Numbered from the stretch's first letter, positions 26,340 through 38,452 are shown. The stretch: 64,000 nt of DNA from Pasteurellaceae bacterium (GCA_030528525.1 JAUMYT010000003.1:62001-126000); one strand, 5' to 3'. The notes: generated from the sequence alone by a model not told the origin. Numbers and translations: made by a program.

Positions 26340-28619
26340 ATGAAAATTCAGAAAATGATTATGGAGAACCAATTAGGCGTGTTATTCCAACAAGGCTCCT
26401 TTGGTTTGGAAAAAGAAAGCCAGCGTGTTTATGCCGATGGTTCAGTCGTGACTACGCCACACCCAAGTGTATTTGGTAACCGTGCTTATCACCCTTATAT
26501 TCAAACAGATTTTGCCGAAAGCCAGTTAGAATTGATCACCCCACCTTGTCAAAAAATAGAAGATACTTTCCGCTGGTTATCCGCTATTCACGAAGTGGTG
26601 CAACGTTCTCTGGCAGCAGATGAATATATTTTCCCATTGAGTATGCCTGCGGGGCTACCGTCTGAGGAACACATTCAGGTCGCACAATTAGATGAGCCGC
26701 AAGATGTCGCATATCGAGAATATTTGGTTAAGGCTTACGGTAAGAATAAGCAGATGGTTAGTGGTATTCATTATAATTTTGAATTAGCTCCAGCACTGGT
26801 AGACCGCTTATTTAAGCTTCAAACGCACTATCAAAGTGCGGTGGATTTTCAGAATGATTTGTATTTGAAAATGGCGAAGAATTTCTTACGTTATCAGTGG
26901 ATTCTCGTGTATTTACTTTCCGCAAGTCCTACGGTAGATGCAAACTACTTTAAAGAAGGCTCGCCTTTAGCGAAAGGGCAATATGTCCGAAGTTTACGAT
27001 CAAGCCATTATGGTTATGTAAATTCCCCAGAAATTAAAGTATCTTTTGATAGTTTAGCCCAATATGCTGCAGATCTAGAGCATTGGGTAGCCACTGGAAA
27101 GCTCATTGCAGAAAAAGAATTTTATTCCAACGTCCGCTTACGGGGAGCGAAAAAAGCAAGAGAATTGTTGCACAGCGGTATTCGTTATCTTGAGTTTCGC
27201 TTATTCGATTTAAATCCATTTGAAATGTATGGTATGAGCTTAGAAGATGGGAAATTTATCCATTATTTTGCCTTATTGATGATTTGGCTAGATGAGGTGG
27301 CTGATCAAAAAGCAGTTGATTTAGGAAAAGAAAGATTGATGACTGTCGCTTGGGAGCATCCATTCTCTCAAACCCAATTTCGCCGTGAAGGGGAAACACT
27401 ACTGTTGACAATGCTGGATATGCTACAACAAATTCAAGCACCTAAAGCATTAATTGAGATCACACAGCAAAAATTAGCCCAGTTTGACGATCCAAGTAAA
27501 ACGCTGTGTGGACGTTTGGTGTCAGCCTTGTCTGAGGTATCTGGCTATCAACAATTGGGGGCAACGTTAGCGAAACAATACAAAACGCAAGCCTTTGAGC
27601 GTTTTTATGCCTTATCCGCCTTTGATAATATGGAGCTTTCTACACAAGCTTTATTATTTGATGCGATTAAACAAGGTTTACAGGTTGAAATTTTAGATGA
27701 AAACGATCAATTTCTTGCTTTGAAATTCGGCGAGCATTTGGAATATGTGAAAAATGGCAATATGACAGCCAAAGATAGCTATATTTCACCACTCATAATG
27801 GAAAATAAAGTGGTTACCAAAAAGGTATTGCAAAAAGCAGGTTTTAATGTACCACAAAGTATGGAATTTACCTCCGTTACGCAAGCGGTAACAAGTTATG
27901 CGTTATTTGCAGGAAGAGCGGTGGTGATCAAGCCAAAATCAACCAATTATGGTTTAGGTATTACGATTTTCCAACAAGGTGTACAAGATCCTCAAGATTT
28001 CGCCCAAGCGATTGAAATTGCCTTTCGTGAAGATAAAGAAGTGATGGTGGAAGATTATTTACAAGGAACAGAATATCGCTTTTTTGTACTAGGTGAAGAA
28101 ACGTTAGCCGTGCTATTACGTGTTCCTGCTAACGTGATTGGCGATGGCGAGCATACTGTGGCACAACTCGTGGCGATGAAAAATGCTCACCCATTACGAG
28201 GCGATGGCAGTCGCACACCGTTGAAAAAAATTGCTCTCGGTGAAATTGAACAATTGCAGTTAAAAGAGCAGGGATTAACGCTTGAAAGCATACCAAAGAA
28301 GGATCAACTTGTTCAACTAAGAGCAAATTCTAATATCAGCACAGGCGGAGATTCGATTGATATGACTGATGAAATGCACGAGAGTTATAAAAAACTGGCA
28401 GTGCAAATTAGCAAAGCAATGGGGGCTGCAGTCTGTGGAGTGGACTTAATCATTCCTGATTTAAAACAGCCTGCTCAGCCGAGTTTAAATTCTTGGGGAG
28501 TCATTGAAGCAAACTTTAACCCAATGATGATGATGCATATTTTTCCTTATGCAGGAAAATCTCGTCGTTTAACGAAAAATGTTATTACTATGTTGTTTCC
28601 AGAGTTAGGAGACCATTAA
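26340..28619 (+). CDS. gshAB: Bifunctional glutathione synthetase GshAB (GshF)
   Basis: A 759-residue fusion: an N-terminal gamma-glutamylcysteine ligase domain (about 1-480; GSFGLEKESQRV, IHYNFELA) and a C-terminal ATP-grasp glutathione synthetase domain (about 490-759; VVIKPKSTNYGLGI, VMVEDYLQGTEYRFFVL, SWGVIEANFNPMMMMH). Both steps of glutathione synthesis are made by one protein, as in other Pasteurellaceae and some Firmicutes. A Haemophilus-type uptake core (AAGTGCGGT, 26834-26842) lies in the gene and two more form its terminator. Confidence 0.95.
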   Translation: MKIQKMIMENQLGVLFQQGSFGLEKESQRVYADGSVVTTPHPSVFGNRAYHPYIQTDFAESQLELITPPCQKIEDTFRWLSAIHEVVQRSLAADEYIFPLSMPAGLPSEEHIQVAQLDEPQDVAYREYLVKAYGKNKQMVSGIHYNFELAPALVDRLFKLQTHYQSAVDFQNDLYLKMAKNFLRYQWILVYLLSASPTVDANYFKEGSPLAKGQYVRSLRSSHYGYVNSPEIKVSFDSLAQYAADLEHWVATGKLIAEKEFYSNVRLRGAKKARELLHSGIRYLEFRLFDLNPFEMYGMSLEDGKFIHYFALLMIWLDEVADQKAVDLGKERLMTVAWEHPFSQTQFRREGETLLLTMLDMLQQIQAPKALIEITQQKLAQFDDPSKTLCGRLVSALSEVSGYQQLGATLAKQYKTQAFERFYALSAFDNMELSTQALLFDAIKQGLQVEILDENDQFLALKFGEHLEYVKNGNMTAKDSYISPLIMENKVVTKKVLQKAGFNVPQSMEFTSVTQAVTSYALFAGRAVVIKPKSTNYGLGITIFQQGVQDPQDFAQAIEIAFREDKEVMVEDYLQGTEYRFFVLGEETLAVLLRVPANVIGDGEHTVAQLVAMKNAHPLRGDGSRTPLKKIALGEIEQLQLKEQGLTLESIPKKDQLVQLRANSNISTGGDSIDMTDEMHESYKKLAVQISKAMGAAVCGVDLIIPDLKQPAQPSLNSWGVIEANFNPMMMMHIFPYAGKSRRLTKNVITMLFPELGDH

Positions 28620-28622
28620 AGT

Positions 28623-28652
28623 AACACACCGCACTTAAAAGTGCGGTGTGTT
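28623..28652 (+). terminator. Terminator formed by inverted Haemophilus-type uptake cores
   Basis: A 14-bp perfect stem from AACACACCGCACTT and AAGTGCGGTGTGTT with a tight AA loop. Each arm holds AAGTGCGGT. Paired cores of this kind are common terminators in Haemophilus influenzae. Confidence 0.8.
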
Positions 28653-28866
28653 GTTATCTGTCTCTAATCTTGGATTAGCTATCCAACTAATTTTAATGTG
28701 TAGATTTTTTTTAATAACGGATAAATAAGTCTTCTATCTCCACCTAAAATAGCAATGAAAAGCAGATTCAACGTAAAATTAAAAAGATTGAATTCTATAC
28801 AGTATCCATCCTTAAAACATTATATCGCCTTTGAATTGATGCAGAGTATCATCCTATTATTCTACA
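28653..28866. other. Unannotated spacer between gshAB and rho
   Basis: About 214 bases of AT-rich sequence with no frame, promoter or hairpin I could support. It is the 3' region of both convergent genes. A T run at 28706-28713 lacks a stem. Confidence 0.3.
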
Positions 28867-30129
28867 CTATGAACGCTTCATCACTTCAAAGAATTCATCG
28901 TTGGTTTTAGCGACCATCAATTTGTCGATTAAGAACTCCATTGCTTCCACCTCACCCATTGGATTAAGGATTTTACGCAGAATCCACATTTTTTGTAGCT
29001 CATCTGGGCTGGTGAGTAAGTCTTCTTTACGGGTACCCGAACGGTTGAAATCAATCGCAGGGAACACACGGCGTTCGGCAATTTTACGCGAGAGATGCAA
29101 CTCCATATTCCCCGTGCCTTTGAACTCTTCAAAGATCACTTCGTCCATTTTCGAGCCTGTGTCCACAAGGGCAGTCGCAATAATGGTTAAACTGCCACCT
29201 TCTTCCACGTTACGTGCTGCACCGAAGAACCGTTTTGGACGGTGTAAAGCGTTGGCATCCACACCACCAGAAAGAATTTTACCTGACGCAGGCGTCACGG
29301 TGTTGTACGCACGAGCTAAACGCGTGATTGAGTCAAGCAAAATCACCACATCTTTTTTGTGTTCAACCAAGCGTTTGGCTTTTTCGATCACCATTTCTGC
29401 TACTTGAACGTGACGAGTTGCTGGCTCATCGAACGTGGAGGCAATCACTTCGCCACGCACGGTGCGTTGCATTTCCGTGACCTCTTCAGGACGTTCGTCA
29501 ATCAATAACACGATCAACTCACATTCCGGGTAATTGCTGGTAATGCTTTGTGCAATGTTTTGTAACAACATGGTTTTACCCGCTTTTGGTGGGGCGACAA
29601 TCAAACCACGCTGTCCTTTCCCGATTGGCGAGGCTAAATCTAAAATACGGGCAGTGAGATCTTCGGTGGAGCCATTACCCCGTTCCATTCTTAAGCGGGA
29701 GTTCGCATGAAGTGGGGTTAAGTTTTCAAAAAGGATTTTACTGCGGGAAACTTCAGGACGGTCGTCATTGACACGATCCACTTTTAATAGGGCAAAATAA
29801 CGTTCGCCTTCTTTTGGTGGGCGGATTTTGCCTTCAATTGAATCACCTGTTTGCAAGTTGAAACGGCGAATTTGGCTTGGGGAAACATAAATATCGTCAG
29901 GCCCCGCTAAGTATGAGCTATCGCCCGAACGCAAGAAGCCAAAGCCGTCTGGCAAAATTTCCAACACGCCTTGACCGAAAATGTCTTCACCACTTTTGGC
30001 GTGCTGTTTGAGAATAGCGAAAACGATATCTTGTTTGCGTAAACGAGCTAAATTTTCTAAGCCCATTTGCTCTTCACCAATGCGGACAAGCTCCGACACA
30101 GGTGTATTTTTTAATTCTGTAAGATGCAT
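28867..30129 (-). CDS. rho: Transcription termination factor Rho
   Basis: A 420-residue hexameric RNA helicase that terminates transcripts. N-terminal domain [15 protein letters not shown], cold-shock-like RNA-binding fold with [22 protein letters not shown], Walker [14 protein letters not shown], Walker [17 protein letters not shown], and the Q/R loop region. The ATG at 30129 matches E. coli Rho; an open frame to 30228 carries the promoter and is not coding. Confidence 0.97.
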   Translation of the reverse strand: MHLTELKNTPVSELVRIGEEQMGLENLARLRKQDIVFAILKQHAKSGEDIFGQGVLEILPDGFGFLRSGDSSYLAGPDDIYVSPSQIRRFNLQTGDSIEGKIRPPKEGERYFALLKVDRVNDDRPEVSRSKILFENLTPLHANSRLRMERGNGSTEDLTARILDLASPIGKGQRGLIVAPPKAGKTMLLQNIAQSITSNYPECELIVLLIDERPEEVTEMQRTVRGEVIASTFDEPATRHVQVAEMVIEKAKRLVEHKKDVVILLDSITRLARAYNTVTPASGKILSGGVDANALHRPKRFFGAARNVEEGGSLTIIATALVDTGSKMDEVIFEEFKGTGNMELHLSRKIAERRVFPAIDFNRSGTRKEDLLTSPDELQKMWILRKILNPMGEVEAMEFLIDKLMVAKTNDEFFEVMKRS

Positions 30130-30187
30130 AGAAATGTTTATTATGAATTGGATTAAAAAGGGAATTTGGTTCGGAATTGAGTGGTGA

Positions 30188-30216
30188 AGATTACAGCAAA
30201 ATACCGCAATTTGCAA
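30188..30216 (-). promoter_or_regulatory. Predicted rho promoter
   Basis: Minus-strand TTGCAA (30216-30211), a 17-base spacer and TAATCT (30193-30188), giving a leader of about 50 bases. Confidence 0.6.
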
Positions 30217-30326
30217 ATTTTTTGGCACATTTCTCCTTTATTAGGCAGTTGATGTGGGGCTTTGCGTGAAACAGTGGAAGAAACAGGGTAAAATGGCGGC
30301 ACAACTTAGCGACAAGAGAATGTAAT

Positions 30327-31016
30327 ATGACGCAAACAGAACTTCTTCGCTGTGAAAATATCAGCAAATTTTACCAAGAAGGCGAAAATGCCACCCAAGT
30401 GCTGAAAAATGTCAGCTTTTCAATGAATAATGGTGAACTGGTGGCGATTGTCGGCAGTTCTGGCTCGGGCAAAAGTACCCTGTTGCACACCTTGGGCGGG
30501 CTTGACCAACCGAGCGAAGGCGAAGTGTTTATCAAAGGGCAATCCTTGCAAAAATTGAGTGGCAATGCGTTGGCGGCACTTCGCAATCAGCATTTAGGGT
30601 TTGTCTATCAATTTCATCATTTAATGGCGGATTTTTCGGCGTTGGAAAATGTGATGATGCCAATGCTCATCGGCAAGCAGAACAAAAGCGAAGCCCGTGA
30701 TCGAGCGGAAAAAATGTTGAACGCCGTTGGCTTATCTCACCGTATTTCGCATCGCCCGTCTGCCTTGTCGGGCGGCGAACGGCAACGGGTGGCGATTGCA
30801 CGGGCGTTAGTCAATAATCCTGCCTTGGTTTTAGCGGACGAGCCAACGGGCAATCTCGATCAGAAAACCACCGAGAGTATTTTTGATCTGATTAAACAGC
30901 TCAATCAAGAGCAAGGCATCGCCTTTTTATTGGTCACCCACGACTTACATTTAGCCAGCAAACTCAACCGCCGTTTGATTATGCAAGACGGCATTTTGCG
31001 TGGAGAAAGCGAATGA
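30327..31016 (+). CDS. lolD: Lipoprotein-releasing ABC transporter ATPase LolD
   Basis: A 229-residue ATPase of the LolCDE complex, which extracts outer-membrane lipoproteins from the inner membrane for LolA. Walker [14 protein letters not shown], signature [16 protein letters not shown], Walker [13 protein letters not shown] and the H-loop VTHD are all present. [21 protein letters not shown] is the LolD-type Q-loop. It overlaps lolE by ATGA. Confidence 0.96.
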   Translation: MTQTELLRCENISKFYQEGENATQVLKNVSFSMNNGELVAIVGSSGSGKSTLLHTLGGLDQPSEGEVFIKGQSLQKLSGNALAALRNQHLGFVYQFHHLMADFSALENVMMPMLIGKQNKSEARDRAEKMLNAVGLSHRISHRPSALSGGERQRVAIARALVNNPALVLADEPTGNLDQKTTESIFDLIKQLNQEQGIAFLLVTHDLHLASKLNRRLIMQDGILRGESE

Positions 31017-32263
31017 ACACGCCATTTTTCATCAGTTATCGCTACCAAAAAGGCAAGCAGAAAAATCGCCTTGTGTCGCTGATTTCGTGGTTCTCTAGCA
31101 TTGGCATTGCGTTGGGGGTGGCAGTGTTGATTATTGGGCTAAGTGCGATGAACGGCTTTGAACGAGAACTGAATCAGCGAGTGCTGTCCGTGGTGCCACA
31201 GGCGGAAATTTTAGCGTATAACCAAAACGGCAGTGCGATCATTCAGCAAGGCGATGCTTTGCAAAAAGTGGTGGTTTCTCACCCCCTTGTTAAAGCAGCA
31301 TCACCTTTTTTGAGTTTCACTGGGTTGATTGAAAACGGCTCCAAACTGAAAATCGCCCAAGTGCGTGGCATTGAGCCGAGCCAACAAGAGCAAGTGAGTA
31401 CGCTCAATCAATTTATCCCAAACGAACAGTGGCAAGCCTTCAAACAACAAGGTGGATTGATTATTGGGGCAGGTATCGCCAGAGAATTGGATGTGGATGT
31501 AGGCGATGAAATCACGTTGCTTCTGCCCCAGCCGTCCGAAGACGGCAAACTGACTCAGCCGTTGCGTTTTAGCCTTGATATTACAGGGATTTTGCGTTTG
31601 GACGGACAGCTCGATCACAGCTACGCCTTGTTGCCGTTAACCAAAGCCCAAGAATTGCTCGAACTTGAGCCACAGCAATTTTCGGGGGTAGAAATGGCGG
31701 TAACATCGCCATTCCAAGTGCGAGAAATGCGTTTTCCTGAATTGGCAAATTTCCCCCAAGCTCTGTATTTGCAGACGTGGATCGACAAATTTGGCTATAT
31801 GTATAACGACATTCAGCTGATCCGCACCGTGATGTATATCGCAATGGTGCTCGTGATTGGCGTGGCGTGTTTTAACATTATTTCGACCTTGGTAATGGCA
31901 GTCAAAGACAAGCAAGGCGATATTGCTATTCAACGCACGCTTGGGGCAAATAACCGCTTTATTCAGCAAATTTTTTTGTGGTACGGCTTAATTTCAGGCT
32001 TAAAAGGGGCGGTGTTCGGTGTGATTTTGGGCGTGGTCGTATCGCTGAATTTAACCGCCATTATCAAATGGATTGAGCAATTTTTTGACATCAAATTGAT
32101 GTCGGACGGTATCTATTTTGTCGATTTCTTGCCAAGCGAAATCCATTGGCTCGACATCGTTTGGGTGCTACTTGCCACGGTCATTTTGAGCCTAGTTGCC
32201 AGCCTGTACCCTGCCATTCGAGCGTCTAAATTAGAGCCGGCAAAAGTGTTGAGTGGGCATTAG
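31013..32263 (+). CDS. lolE: Lipoprotein-releasing system permease LolE
   Basis: A 416-residue permease of the FtsX/LolCE type: one N-terminal membrane segment with [19 protein letters not shown], a large periplasmic domain (about 47-265), then three membrane segments ending in [18 protein letters not shown]. The [20 protein letters not shown] start matches E. coli LolE rather than LolC. No lolC adjoins; it must lie elsewhere or be absent. Repeat copy 10 is near codon 86. Confidence 0.9.
   Translation: MNTPFFISYRYQKGKQKNRLVSLISWFSSIGIALGVAVLIIGLSAMNGFERELNQRVLSVVPQAEILAYNQNGSAIIQQGDALQKVVVSHPLVKAASPFLSFTGLIENGSKLKIAQVRGIEPSQQEQVSTLNQFIPNEQWQAFKQQGGLIIGAGIARELDVDVGDEITLLLPQPSEDGKLTQPLRFSLDITGILRLDGQLDHSYALLPLTKAQELLELEPQQFSGVEMAVTSPFQVREMRFPELANFPQALYLQTWIDKFGYMYNDIQLIRTVMYIAMVLVIGVACFNIISTLVMAVKDKQGDIAIQRTLGANNRFIQQIFLWYGLISGLKGAVFGVILGVVVSLNLTAIIKWIEQFFDIKLMSDGIYFVDFLPSEIHWLDIVWVLLATVILSLVASLYPAIRASKLEPAKVLSGH
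31257..31290 (-). repeat. USS-like RCAAGGGG repeat, copy 10
   Basis: Core ACAAGGGGGTGAGAAA and TTTTTGCAAA, antisense within lolE. Confidence 0.8.
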
Positions 32264-32296
32264 ATCGCAAATATTGTAGACGTTAGTCAAGTAAGA

Positions 32297-32335
32297 AAAT
32301 AAGGTCGCCAACCTATTAGATTGGCGACCTTATTT
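32297..32335. terminator. Bidirectional terminator between lolE and the DUF5363-like gene
   Basis: A 15-bp perfect stem, AAATAAGGTCGCCAA with TTGGCGACCTTATTT, and a 9-base loop. Confidence 0.88.
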
Positions 32336-32344
32336 TTAATCGGC

Positions 32345-32533
32345 TTAATTTGATTGGTTTTCTTCAGATTGTTCTGTCTTGGATTGTGCTTGATTTGTTT
32401 CAGGATCAAATTTCACCACAGGCACGCAACTGCGACAGGCGCCGTTATCAACCCCAAGATCATCACACAATTCATTGTACTTAGCCCACAGGGTTTTCAG
32501 CCAACTTCTGTTTTCGGTGGTTTTCTCGCTCAT
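32345..32533 (-). CDS. Small conserved Cys-containing protein (DUF5363-like)
   Basis: A 62-residue soluble protein with [21 protein letters not shown] and CRSCVPVVKFDPE, plus a polar Gln/Glu-rich tail. I associate it with a small Pasteurellaceae family of unknown function (DUF5363), but am not certain. The ATG at 32533 has AGGAG 7 bases upstream. It overlaps the ccmF end by about 50 bases, so it probably shares the ccmEF transcript; the CxxC could fit a thiol or haem role, which is speculation. Confidence 0.6.
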   Translation of the reverse strand: MSEKTTENRSWLKTLWAKYNELCDDLGVDNGACRSCVPVVKFDPETNQAQSKTEQSEENQSN

Positions 32534-34478
32534 CACGACTCTCCTTTATGCGTAAGCGGTAACGTTTGTCCATTATACACAACAATCCGCCCAATGCCAT
32601 AAACACGCCACCGAACCAAATCCATCGGATAAACGGCTTGTAATAGAGGCGTAAGCCCCACGAGCCGTCTTCCAAGCGTTCGCCAAGGGCAGCGTATAAA
32701 TCACGGGTAAAGCCCCAGTCAATCGCGGCTTCGGTCATTCCCATTTTGCTGACATTGTAAAAACGTTTTTCCGCGTGGAGCATTGCTTCAAATTTACCAT
32801 TTTGGGTGATTTCAATATCCGCCGTGCCGCCGATGTAGTTCGCCCCGTTGCTATCACGAATGCCTTTAAAGGTGAAGGTGTAATCCAAAATTTGAGCCGA
32901 GTCACCCACGTTCATTCGTACATCTTTTTCAATGCTGAAATTTTGGCTGAAAGCGATGCCGAATACCGTCATTGCCACGCCTAAGTGAGCCAATGCCATT
33001 CCCCAATGGGATCTCGGCAATTTGAAAATACCTTGCAGAAATGAATGGCGGTGCGTGGCTCGTTGGTGCAACTCATACAGGCTCAATCCAATAATCAGCA
33101 CCGACATCATTGTGCCAAGCACCACGCTTACGCTGATTAAATTGCCAAACAGAAATGGCAAGCTGAAACCGAGCAGAATCATTACCGCAAGGGCAATCAG
33201 CACAGGCTTGCGAATCGCTGAAACTTGATCTCGCCGCCATTTTACGAGAGGTCCAATGCCAAGCAAAAAGGCGAACGGAATCATCAAGATCATAAACATT
33301 TGATCAAAAAACGGAGCTCCGATTGAAATCGTGCCAAGCCCAATCTGTTTATGAATTAACGGCAGAATCGTGCCTAAAAATACCACCGACAAAAACGCCA
33401 TTAATAGCACGTTGTTCATCAACAGCAATGATTCCCGAGAATAGCGTTCATAATTATCTAAACTTTTGATTTGGCTGCCTTTATAAGCATAAAGTAACAG
33501 CGAGCTGCCGATAATGACCACCAAATACGCCAAAATATACAAGCCTCGAGTTGGGTCAGACGCAAAGGCATGGACGGAGACCAAAATGCCTGAACGTACC
33601 AAGAAGGTGCCGAGCAAACAGAGTGAAAACGCTAAAATTGCCAACAACACCGTCCAGGCTTTGAAGGTGCTGCGTTTTTCGGTCACAGCTAAGGAGTGAA
33701 TTAACGCGGTGCCTGCAATCCACGGCATTAGCGAGGCATTTTCCACGGGATCCCAGAACCACCAACCGCCCCAGCCGAGTTCGTAATACGCCCACCACGA
33801 GCCAAGCACGATGCCAAGCGTTAAAAACACCCAGGCTGCCATCGTCCAAGGACGTGACCATCTTGCCCAAGCGGTATCCAATCGCCCTGTCATTAAGGAC
33901 GCAATTGCGAAGGCGAACGCCACCGAAAAGCCGACATACCCCATATACAGCAACGGGGGGTGAAAAATCAGCCCCACGTCTTGCAACATTGGGTTTAGTT
34001 CTCGCCCGTCTGCGGGGAAATTCGGGAAAGTGCGATCAAACGGATTCGAGGTAAAAATAATGAAAATCAGAAAGCCAATACTCACTAAGCCCATAATACC
34101 CAGCACACGTGCCACAGCTTCTTCGGGCATTTGGCGAGTGAGAGTGGCAACGGCAACGCTCCAAAACGATAGCAACCAAATCCACAGCAACAACGAGCCT
34201 TCGTGCGATCCCCACACCGCAGACAAGCGGTATTCCAATGGCAACAAGCTGTTGGAGTTGTTCACAATGTACTGCACGCTGAAATCATTGACGGCAAACA
34301 GGTAGAACAGCGAGCCAAACGACACACTCAACGCCAAAAACACCGCCCACGTCATTGGACGAGCGAGTGCCATCAGCGTGCGGTTGCCCTTTTCCGCCCC
34401 CACAAGGGGTAAGATCCCAAGCAAAATCGACAAAGCCAACGCAAGGGCAAGGGTATAATTTCCTAATTCAGCGATCAT
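32481..34478 (-). CDS. ccmF: Cytochrome c haem lyase subunit CcmF
   Basis: A 665-residue polytopic protein. It has the WWD haem-handling signature in [20 protein letters not shown], and the [19 protein letters not shown] segment. CcmF passes haem from CcmE to apocytochrome c in the periplasm. Its ATG overlaps the ccmE stop (ATGA). Repeat copy 11 is in the first membrane segment. ccmG/H do not follow. Confidence 0.95.
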   Translation of the reverse strand: MIAELGNYTLALALALSILLGILPLVGAEKGNRTLMALARPMTWAVFLALSVSFGSLFYLFAVNDFSVQYIVNNSNSLLPLEYRLSAVWGSHEGSLLLWIWLLSFWSVAVATLTRQMPEEAVARVLGIMGLVSIGFLIFIIFTSNPFDRTFPNFPADGRELNPMLQDVGLIFHPPLLYMGYVGFSVAFAFAIASLMTGRLDTAWARWSRPWTMAAWVFLTLGIVLGSWWAYYELGWGGWWFWDPVENASLMPWIAGTALIHSLAVTEKRSTFKAWTVLLAILAFSLCLLGTFLVRSGILVSVHAFASDPTRGLYILAYLVVIIGSSLLLYAYKGSQIKSLDNYERYSRESLLLMNNVLLMAFLSVVFLGTILPLIHKQIGLGTISIGAPFFDQMFMILMIPFAFLLGIGPLVKWRRDQVSAIRKPVLIALAVMILLGFSLPFLFGNLISVSVVLGTMMSVLIIGLSLYELHQRATHRHSFLQGIFKLPRSHWGMALAHLGVAMTVFGIAFSQNFSIEKDVRMNVGDSAQILDYTFTFKGIRDSNGANYIGGTADIEITQNGKFEAMLHAEKRFYNVSKMGMTEAAIDWGFTRDLYAALGERLEDGSWGLRLYYKPFIRWIWFGGVFMALGGLLCIMDKRYRLRIKESRDERENHRKQKLAENPVG
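34402..34435 (+). repeat. USS-like RCAAGGGG repeat, copy 11 (distal half weak)
   Basis: Core ACAAGGGGTAAGATC but GACAAA in place of TGCAAA. Antisense at the start of ccmF. Confidence 0.5.
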
Positions 34479-34996
34479 TTGGTTTCCCCAATCTGATTGC
34501 GATCACGCTCCGATTCGCCTTTTAAATCAGCTTCGGACACGCCCATTGGCTGATGCTGTTTCTTCATCTGATCGTTCAATTCAGGCGGCATATAATTTTC
34601 ATCGTGTTTTGCCAGCACTTCGGTGGCACGCAATTTGGTCGGCTCAATCAGCGTGCCTTGTGCCACAATGCCTTGCCCTTCACGGAACAAATCAGGCAAA
34701 ATGCCTTCATACTCGACCACAATCGCAGGTCCAATATCATTTAAACCGAATTCCACTTTCAAGCTCTTGTCATCACGTTTGACCGAGCCTTCCACCACCA
34801 TGCCGCCCACACGAATGCGTTGCCCCACTTCAGGCTTGGTTTTCGGATCGTTATTTTTGCCATAAATAATTTCTGTTGGCGTGTAAAACAGGTCGATATT
34901 TTGGCTTAATGCATACAGCGTCAGCCCTGCTGCCACCGCCACGCCAGAAAAAATCGCCAACACGGTTTTCAGCCTTGATTTACGTCTTGGGTTCAT
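34475..34996 (-). CDS. ccmE: Haem chaperone CcmE
   Basis: A 173-residue membrane-anchored periplasmic protein with an OB fold that binds haem covalently. One membrane segment (about 9-29), then [16 protein letters not shown] and the haem-binding histidine in [12 protein letters not shown]. The ATG at 34996 has GGGGAG upstream and gives a normal N-terminus, [10 protein letters not shown]. The upstream ccmABCD genes are absent from this locus; ccmA is found at 63505. Confidence 0.95.
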   Translation of the reverse strand: MNPRRKSRLKTVLAIFSGVAVAAGLTLYALSQNIDLFYTPTEIIYGKNNDPKTKPEVGQRIRVGGMVVEGSVKRDDKSLKVEFGLNDIGPAIVVEYEGILPDLFREGQGIVAQGTLIEPTKLRATEVLAKHDENYMPPELNDQMKKQHQPMGVSEADLKGESERDRNQIGETK

Positions 34997-35169
34997 CGTT
35001 ACCACTCCCCTAAAATCCACATAAAAAAGAAAATCACTCAAAAAGTTGAGCGATTAAGTCAGGCAAAAGTGTAGCAAAAAAGTGGTATGGGATCGCCAAT
35101 CTTTCAGTGGAATTGGCAGAAATCGCACAAGAATTTGATGCGGTTCAAATTTTGCGAAAACATAGGACA

Positions 35170-35203
35170 ACAAGGGGGTGAGAAAAGGTGAATTTTTGCA
35201 AAA
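35170..35203 (+). repeat. USS-like RCAAGGGG repeat, copy 12
   Basis: Core ACAAGGGGGTGAGAAA and TTTTTGCAAAA, between dctM and ccmE, ending at the terminator hairpin that follows. Confidence 0.8.
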
Positions 35204-35230
35204 ACAAGGTGCATCGTTTAGATGCACCTT
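35204..35230 (-). terminator. Terminator after dctM
   Basis: CAAGGTGCATC and GATGCACCTTG around a 5-base loop; on the minus strand the stem is followed by a T run from the neighbouring repeat copy 12. Confidence 0.8.
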
Positions 35231-35239
35231 GGTGAAGGG

Positions 35240-36523
35240 CTAGTTAATACCAATTAAATTTGGCAATGTCATTGAAATGGCGGGAATGTAGGTAATAAAC
35301 AGCAAGAAGGTGAGCAATAAGAGCAGCCACGGTAATGCAGCTTTAATCACATCCGTCAATGGCATTTTTGACACTGCTGATGCCACAAACAGGTTTAAGC
35401 CAATCGGTGGGGTAATCAAGCCGATTTCCATATTCACAACCATAATGATCCCCAGGTGAATTGGGTCAATGCCAAGTTGTACGGCGATTGGGAATAGAAT
35501 CGGGGCTAAGATCAAGATGATGGCTGAAGGCTCCATAAATGCCCCTGCGATCAACAAGATGATGTTCACAATGATCAGGAATGTCCACGGCTGTAATTCC
35601 CAGCGTAGCACGGTTTCGGTAATCAGTTGTGGGATCTGCTCTGTGGTTAAAACGTGAGCAAATAACATCGCATTGGCAATGATGAACATCAACATAACGC
35701 TGAGTTTCGCTGATTCCAGTAACACGCGTGGGCATTCGCTCAGTTTCACATCTTTATAGATGAATACTGCCACAAAGAACGAGTAGGCAGCCGCCACCGC
35801 AGCGGCTTCTGTTGGGGTAAAGATGCCACTGTAAATTCCGCCTAAAATGATTACCATTAACAGCAAACCCCAGATCGCTTTACGACCTGCTCGCAACCAT
35901 TCTCTGACGGTCGCTCTTGGCTGTGCAGGTAATTTTTTAATGCGAGCAACCACATAAATGGCTACCATTAACGCCAAGCCAAGCAATAACCCTGGCACAA
36001 CGCCTGCCATAAATAAACGACCGACAGAAGTTTCTGTTGCAGCGGCGTACACGACCATTACCACAGACGGTGGAATCAAAATACCGAGTGTGCCTGCGTT
36101 ACAGATAATGCCTGTGCCGAAATTGATGGGGTAGCCCGAACGCACCATACCTGCGATCGCAATTGAGCCTACTGCAGCAACCGTCGCTGGGCTTGAGCCA
36201 GAAAGGGCGGCAAACAGCATACAAGAAAGTACCGCGGCAATTGCCAAGCCACCACGAATATGCCCCACCGTTGCATTGGCGAAGTCGATCAAGCGTTTTG
36301 CCACGCCACCGGTGGTCATAAATGCCCCTGCTAATAAGAAGAAGGGAATCGCAAGTAAGGTGTAATGTTCGGATGTTTCAAACAACTTGATTGCCAAGGA
36401 ACTCAGGGAGTCTTGGCTAAATAACATAATGGTAATGGCACCTGATAAACCCAATGAAATGGCAATCGGTACGCCAATAAACATCAAGGCAAATAACAAG
36501 GCAAACAGAACTAAAATCGTCAT
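35240..36523 (-). CDS. dctM: TRAP transporter large permease, DctM type
   Basis: A 427-residue permease with about twelve membrane segments. LLAIPFFLLAGAFMTTGGVA, ALSGSSPATVAAVGS and NAGTLGILIPPSVVMVVYA are typical of DctM. With DctQ it forms the sodium-driven membrane unit of a TRAP transporter. Its start codon overlaps the dctQ stop by one base. Confidence 0.94.
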   Translation of the reverse strand: MTILVLFALLFALMFIGVPIAISLGLSGAITIMLFSQDSLSSLAIKLFETSEHYTLLAIPFFLLAGAFMTTGGVAKRLIDFANATVGHIRGGLAIAAVLSCMLFAALSGSSPATVAAVGSIAIAGMVRSGYPINFGTGIICNAGTLGILIPPSVVMVVYAAATETSVGRLFMAGVVPGLLLGLALMVAIYVVARIKKLPAQPRATVREWLRAGRKAIWGLLLMVIILGGIYSGIFTPTEAAAVAAAYSFFVAVFIYKDVKLSECPRVLLESAKLSVMLMFIIANAMLFAHVLTTEQIPQLITETVLRWELQPWTFLIIVNIILLIAGAFMEPSAIILILAPILFPIAVQLGIDPIHLGIIMVVNMEIGLITPPIGLNLFVASAVSKMPLTDVIKAALPWLLLLLTFLLFITYIPAISMTLPNLIGIN

Positions 36524-37146
36524 TACTCATCTCCTTGGGCAAGTTTTAACGCATCTTCACTTTCATCAGCTAAGCCTAAATTATTCTGCTTGCCACGCAA
36601 AATGCGGATCAAAATCTCAATAAAACGGATTGAAATCAAGGCAAAACCTAACGGCATAATTAAGCCGATTTGCCATAGTTTGATGTCGAAATGGTGTAAA
36701 TCGTCCGCCCCAATATTGGTTTTGTACATCGCTTGAATCCACTCAAAACTCGCAAAACCAATGAGCAAACCATAGGCTAAACAAGCCAAGCCTGCGACGA
36801 AGCTAATCGCTCGTTGTCCGCTTGGTGAAAAGCGTTTGACCAGCACATCAACGCCAATATGCCCAGCGGTTCGCACGCCATAAGATGCCCCGAAGAAAAT
36901 CAGCCAACCAAAGCACGCCTTGGTGATCGCAATGCTCCACGTCATTTCTTGTGCCATCATCATAATAAATTCGCCTGTGGGTTCAGCAATGCCGGCAATG
37001 CTTGGGAATTTATCGGCTAATTCAAAGAAGACGTTATATAGATTGTTAAACACGACATAAAAGAAGGTAACCATCGTCATTACCATCAATAAAATCGCAA
37101 TAAAACACTCTTCAAATCGTTCCCAAAACCATTTTAAAGAGAGCAT
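36523..37146 (-). CDS. dctQ: TRAP transporter small permease, DctQ type
   Basis: A 207-residue protein with four membrane segments, in the family position between DctP and DctM. FFGASYGVRTAGHIGVDVLVKRFS is the DctQ-type loop. A long acidic C-terminal tail follows the last segment. Confidence 0.92.
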   Translation of the reverse strand: MLSLKWFWERFEECFIAILLMVMTMVTFFYVVFNNLYNVFFELADKFPSIAGIAEPTGEFIMMMAQEMTWSIAITKACFGWLIFFGASYGVRTAGHIGVDVLVKRFSPSGQRAISFVAGLACLAYGLLIGFASFEWIQAMYKTNIGADDLHHFDIKLWQIGLIMPLGFALISIRFIEILIRILRGKQNNLGLADESEDALKLAQGDE

Positions 37147-37178
37147 TTTTCACTCCTAACATACAACTTGAAAAAATG

Positions 37179-37208
37179 ACAAAATGCGACAAGGAAATTC
37201 GCTTGCCG
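37179..37208 (-). promoter_or_regulatory. Intercistronic hairpin between dctP and dctQ
   Basis: AATGCGGCAAG and CTTGTCGCATT pair, with one G-T pair, around an 8-base loop. No T run follows. Such hairpins between binding-protein and permease genes often stabilise the upstream message and favour binding-protein output; that role is inferred here. Confidence 0.5.
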
Positions 37209-37233
37209 CATTCACAATGGTTAAAAACAGAAA

Positions 37234-38452
<1,219 letters not shown>

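Noticed and set aside
28867..30228. Longer Rho with 33 extra N-terminal residues
   Set aside because: The extension starts with GTG, lacks a ribosome site, spans the predicted promoter, and is absent from Rho proteins.
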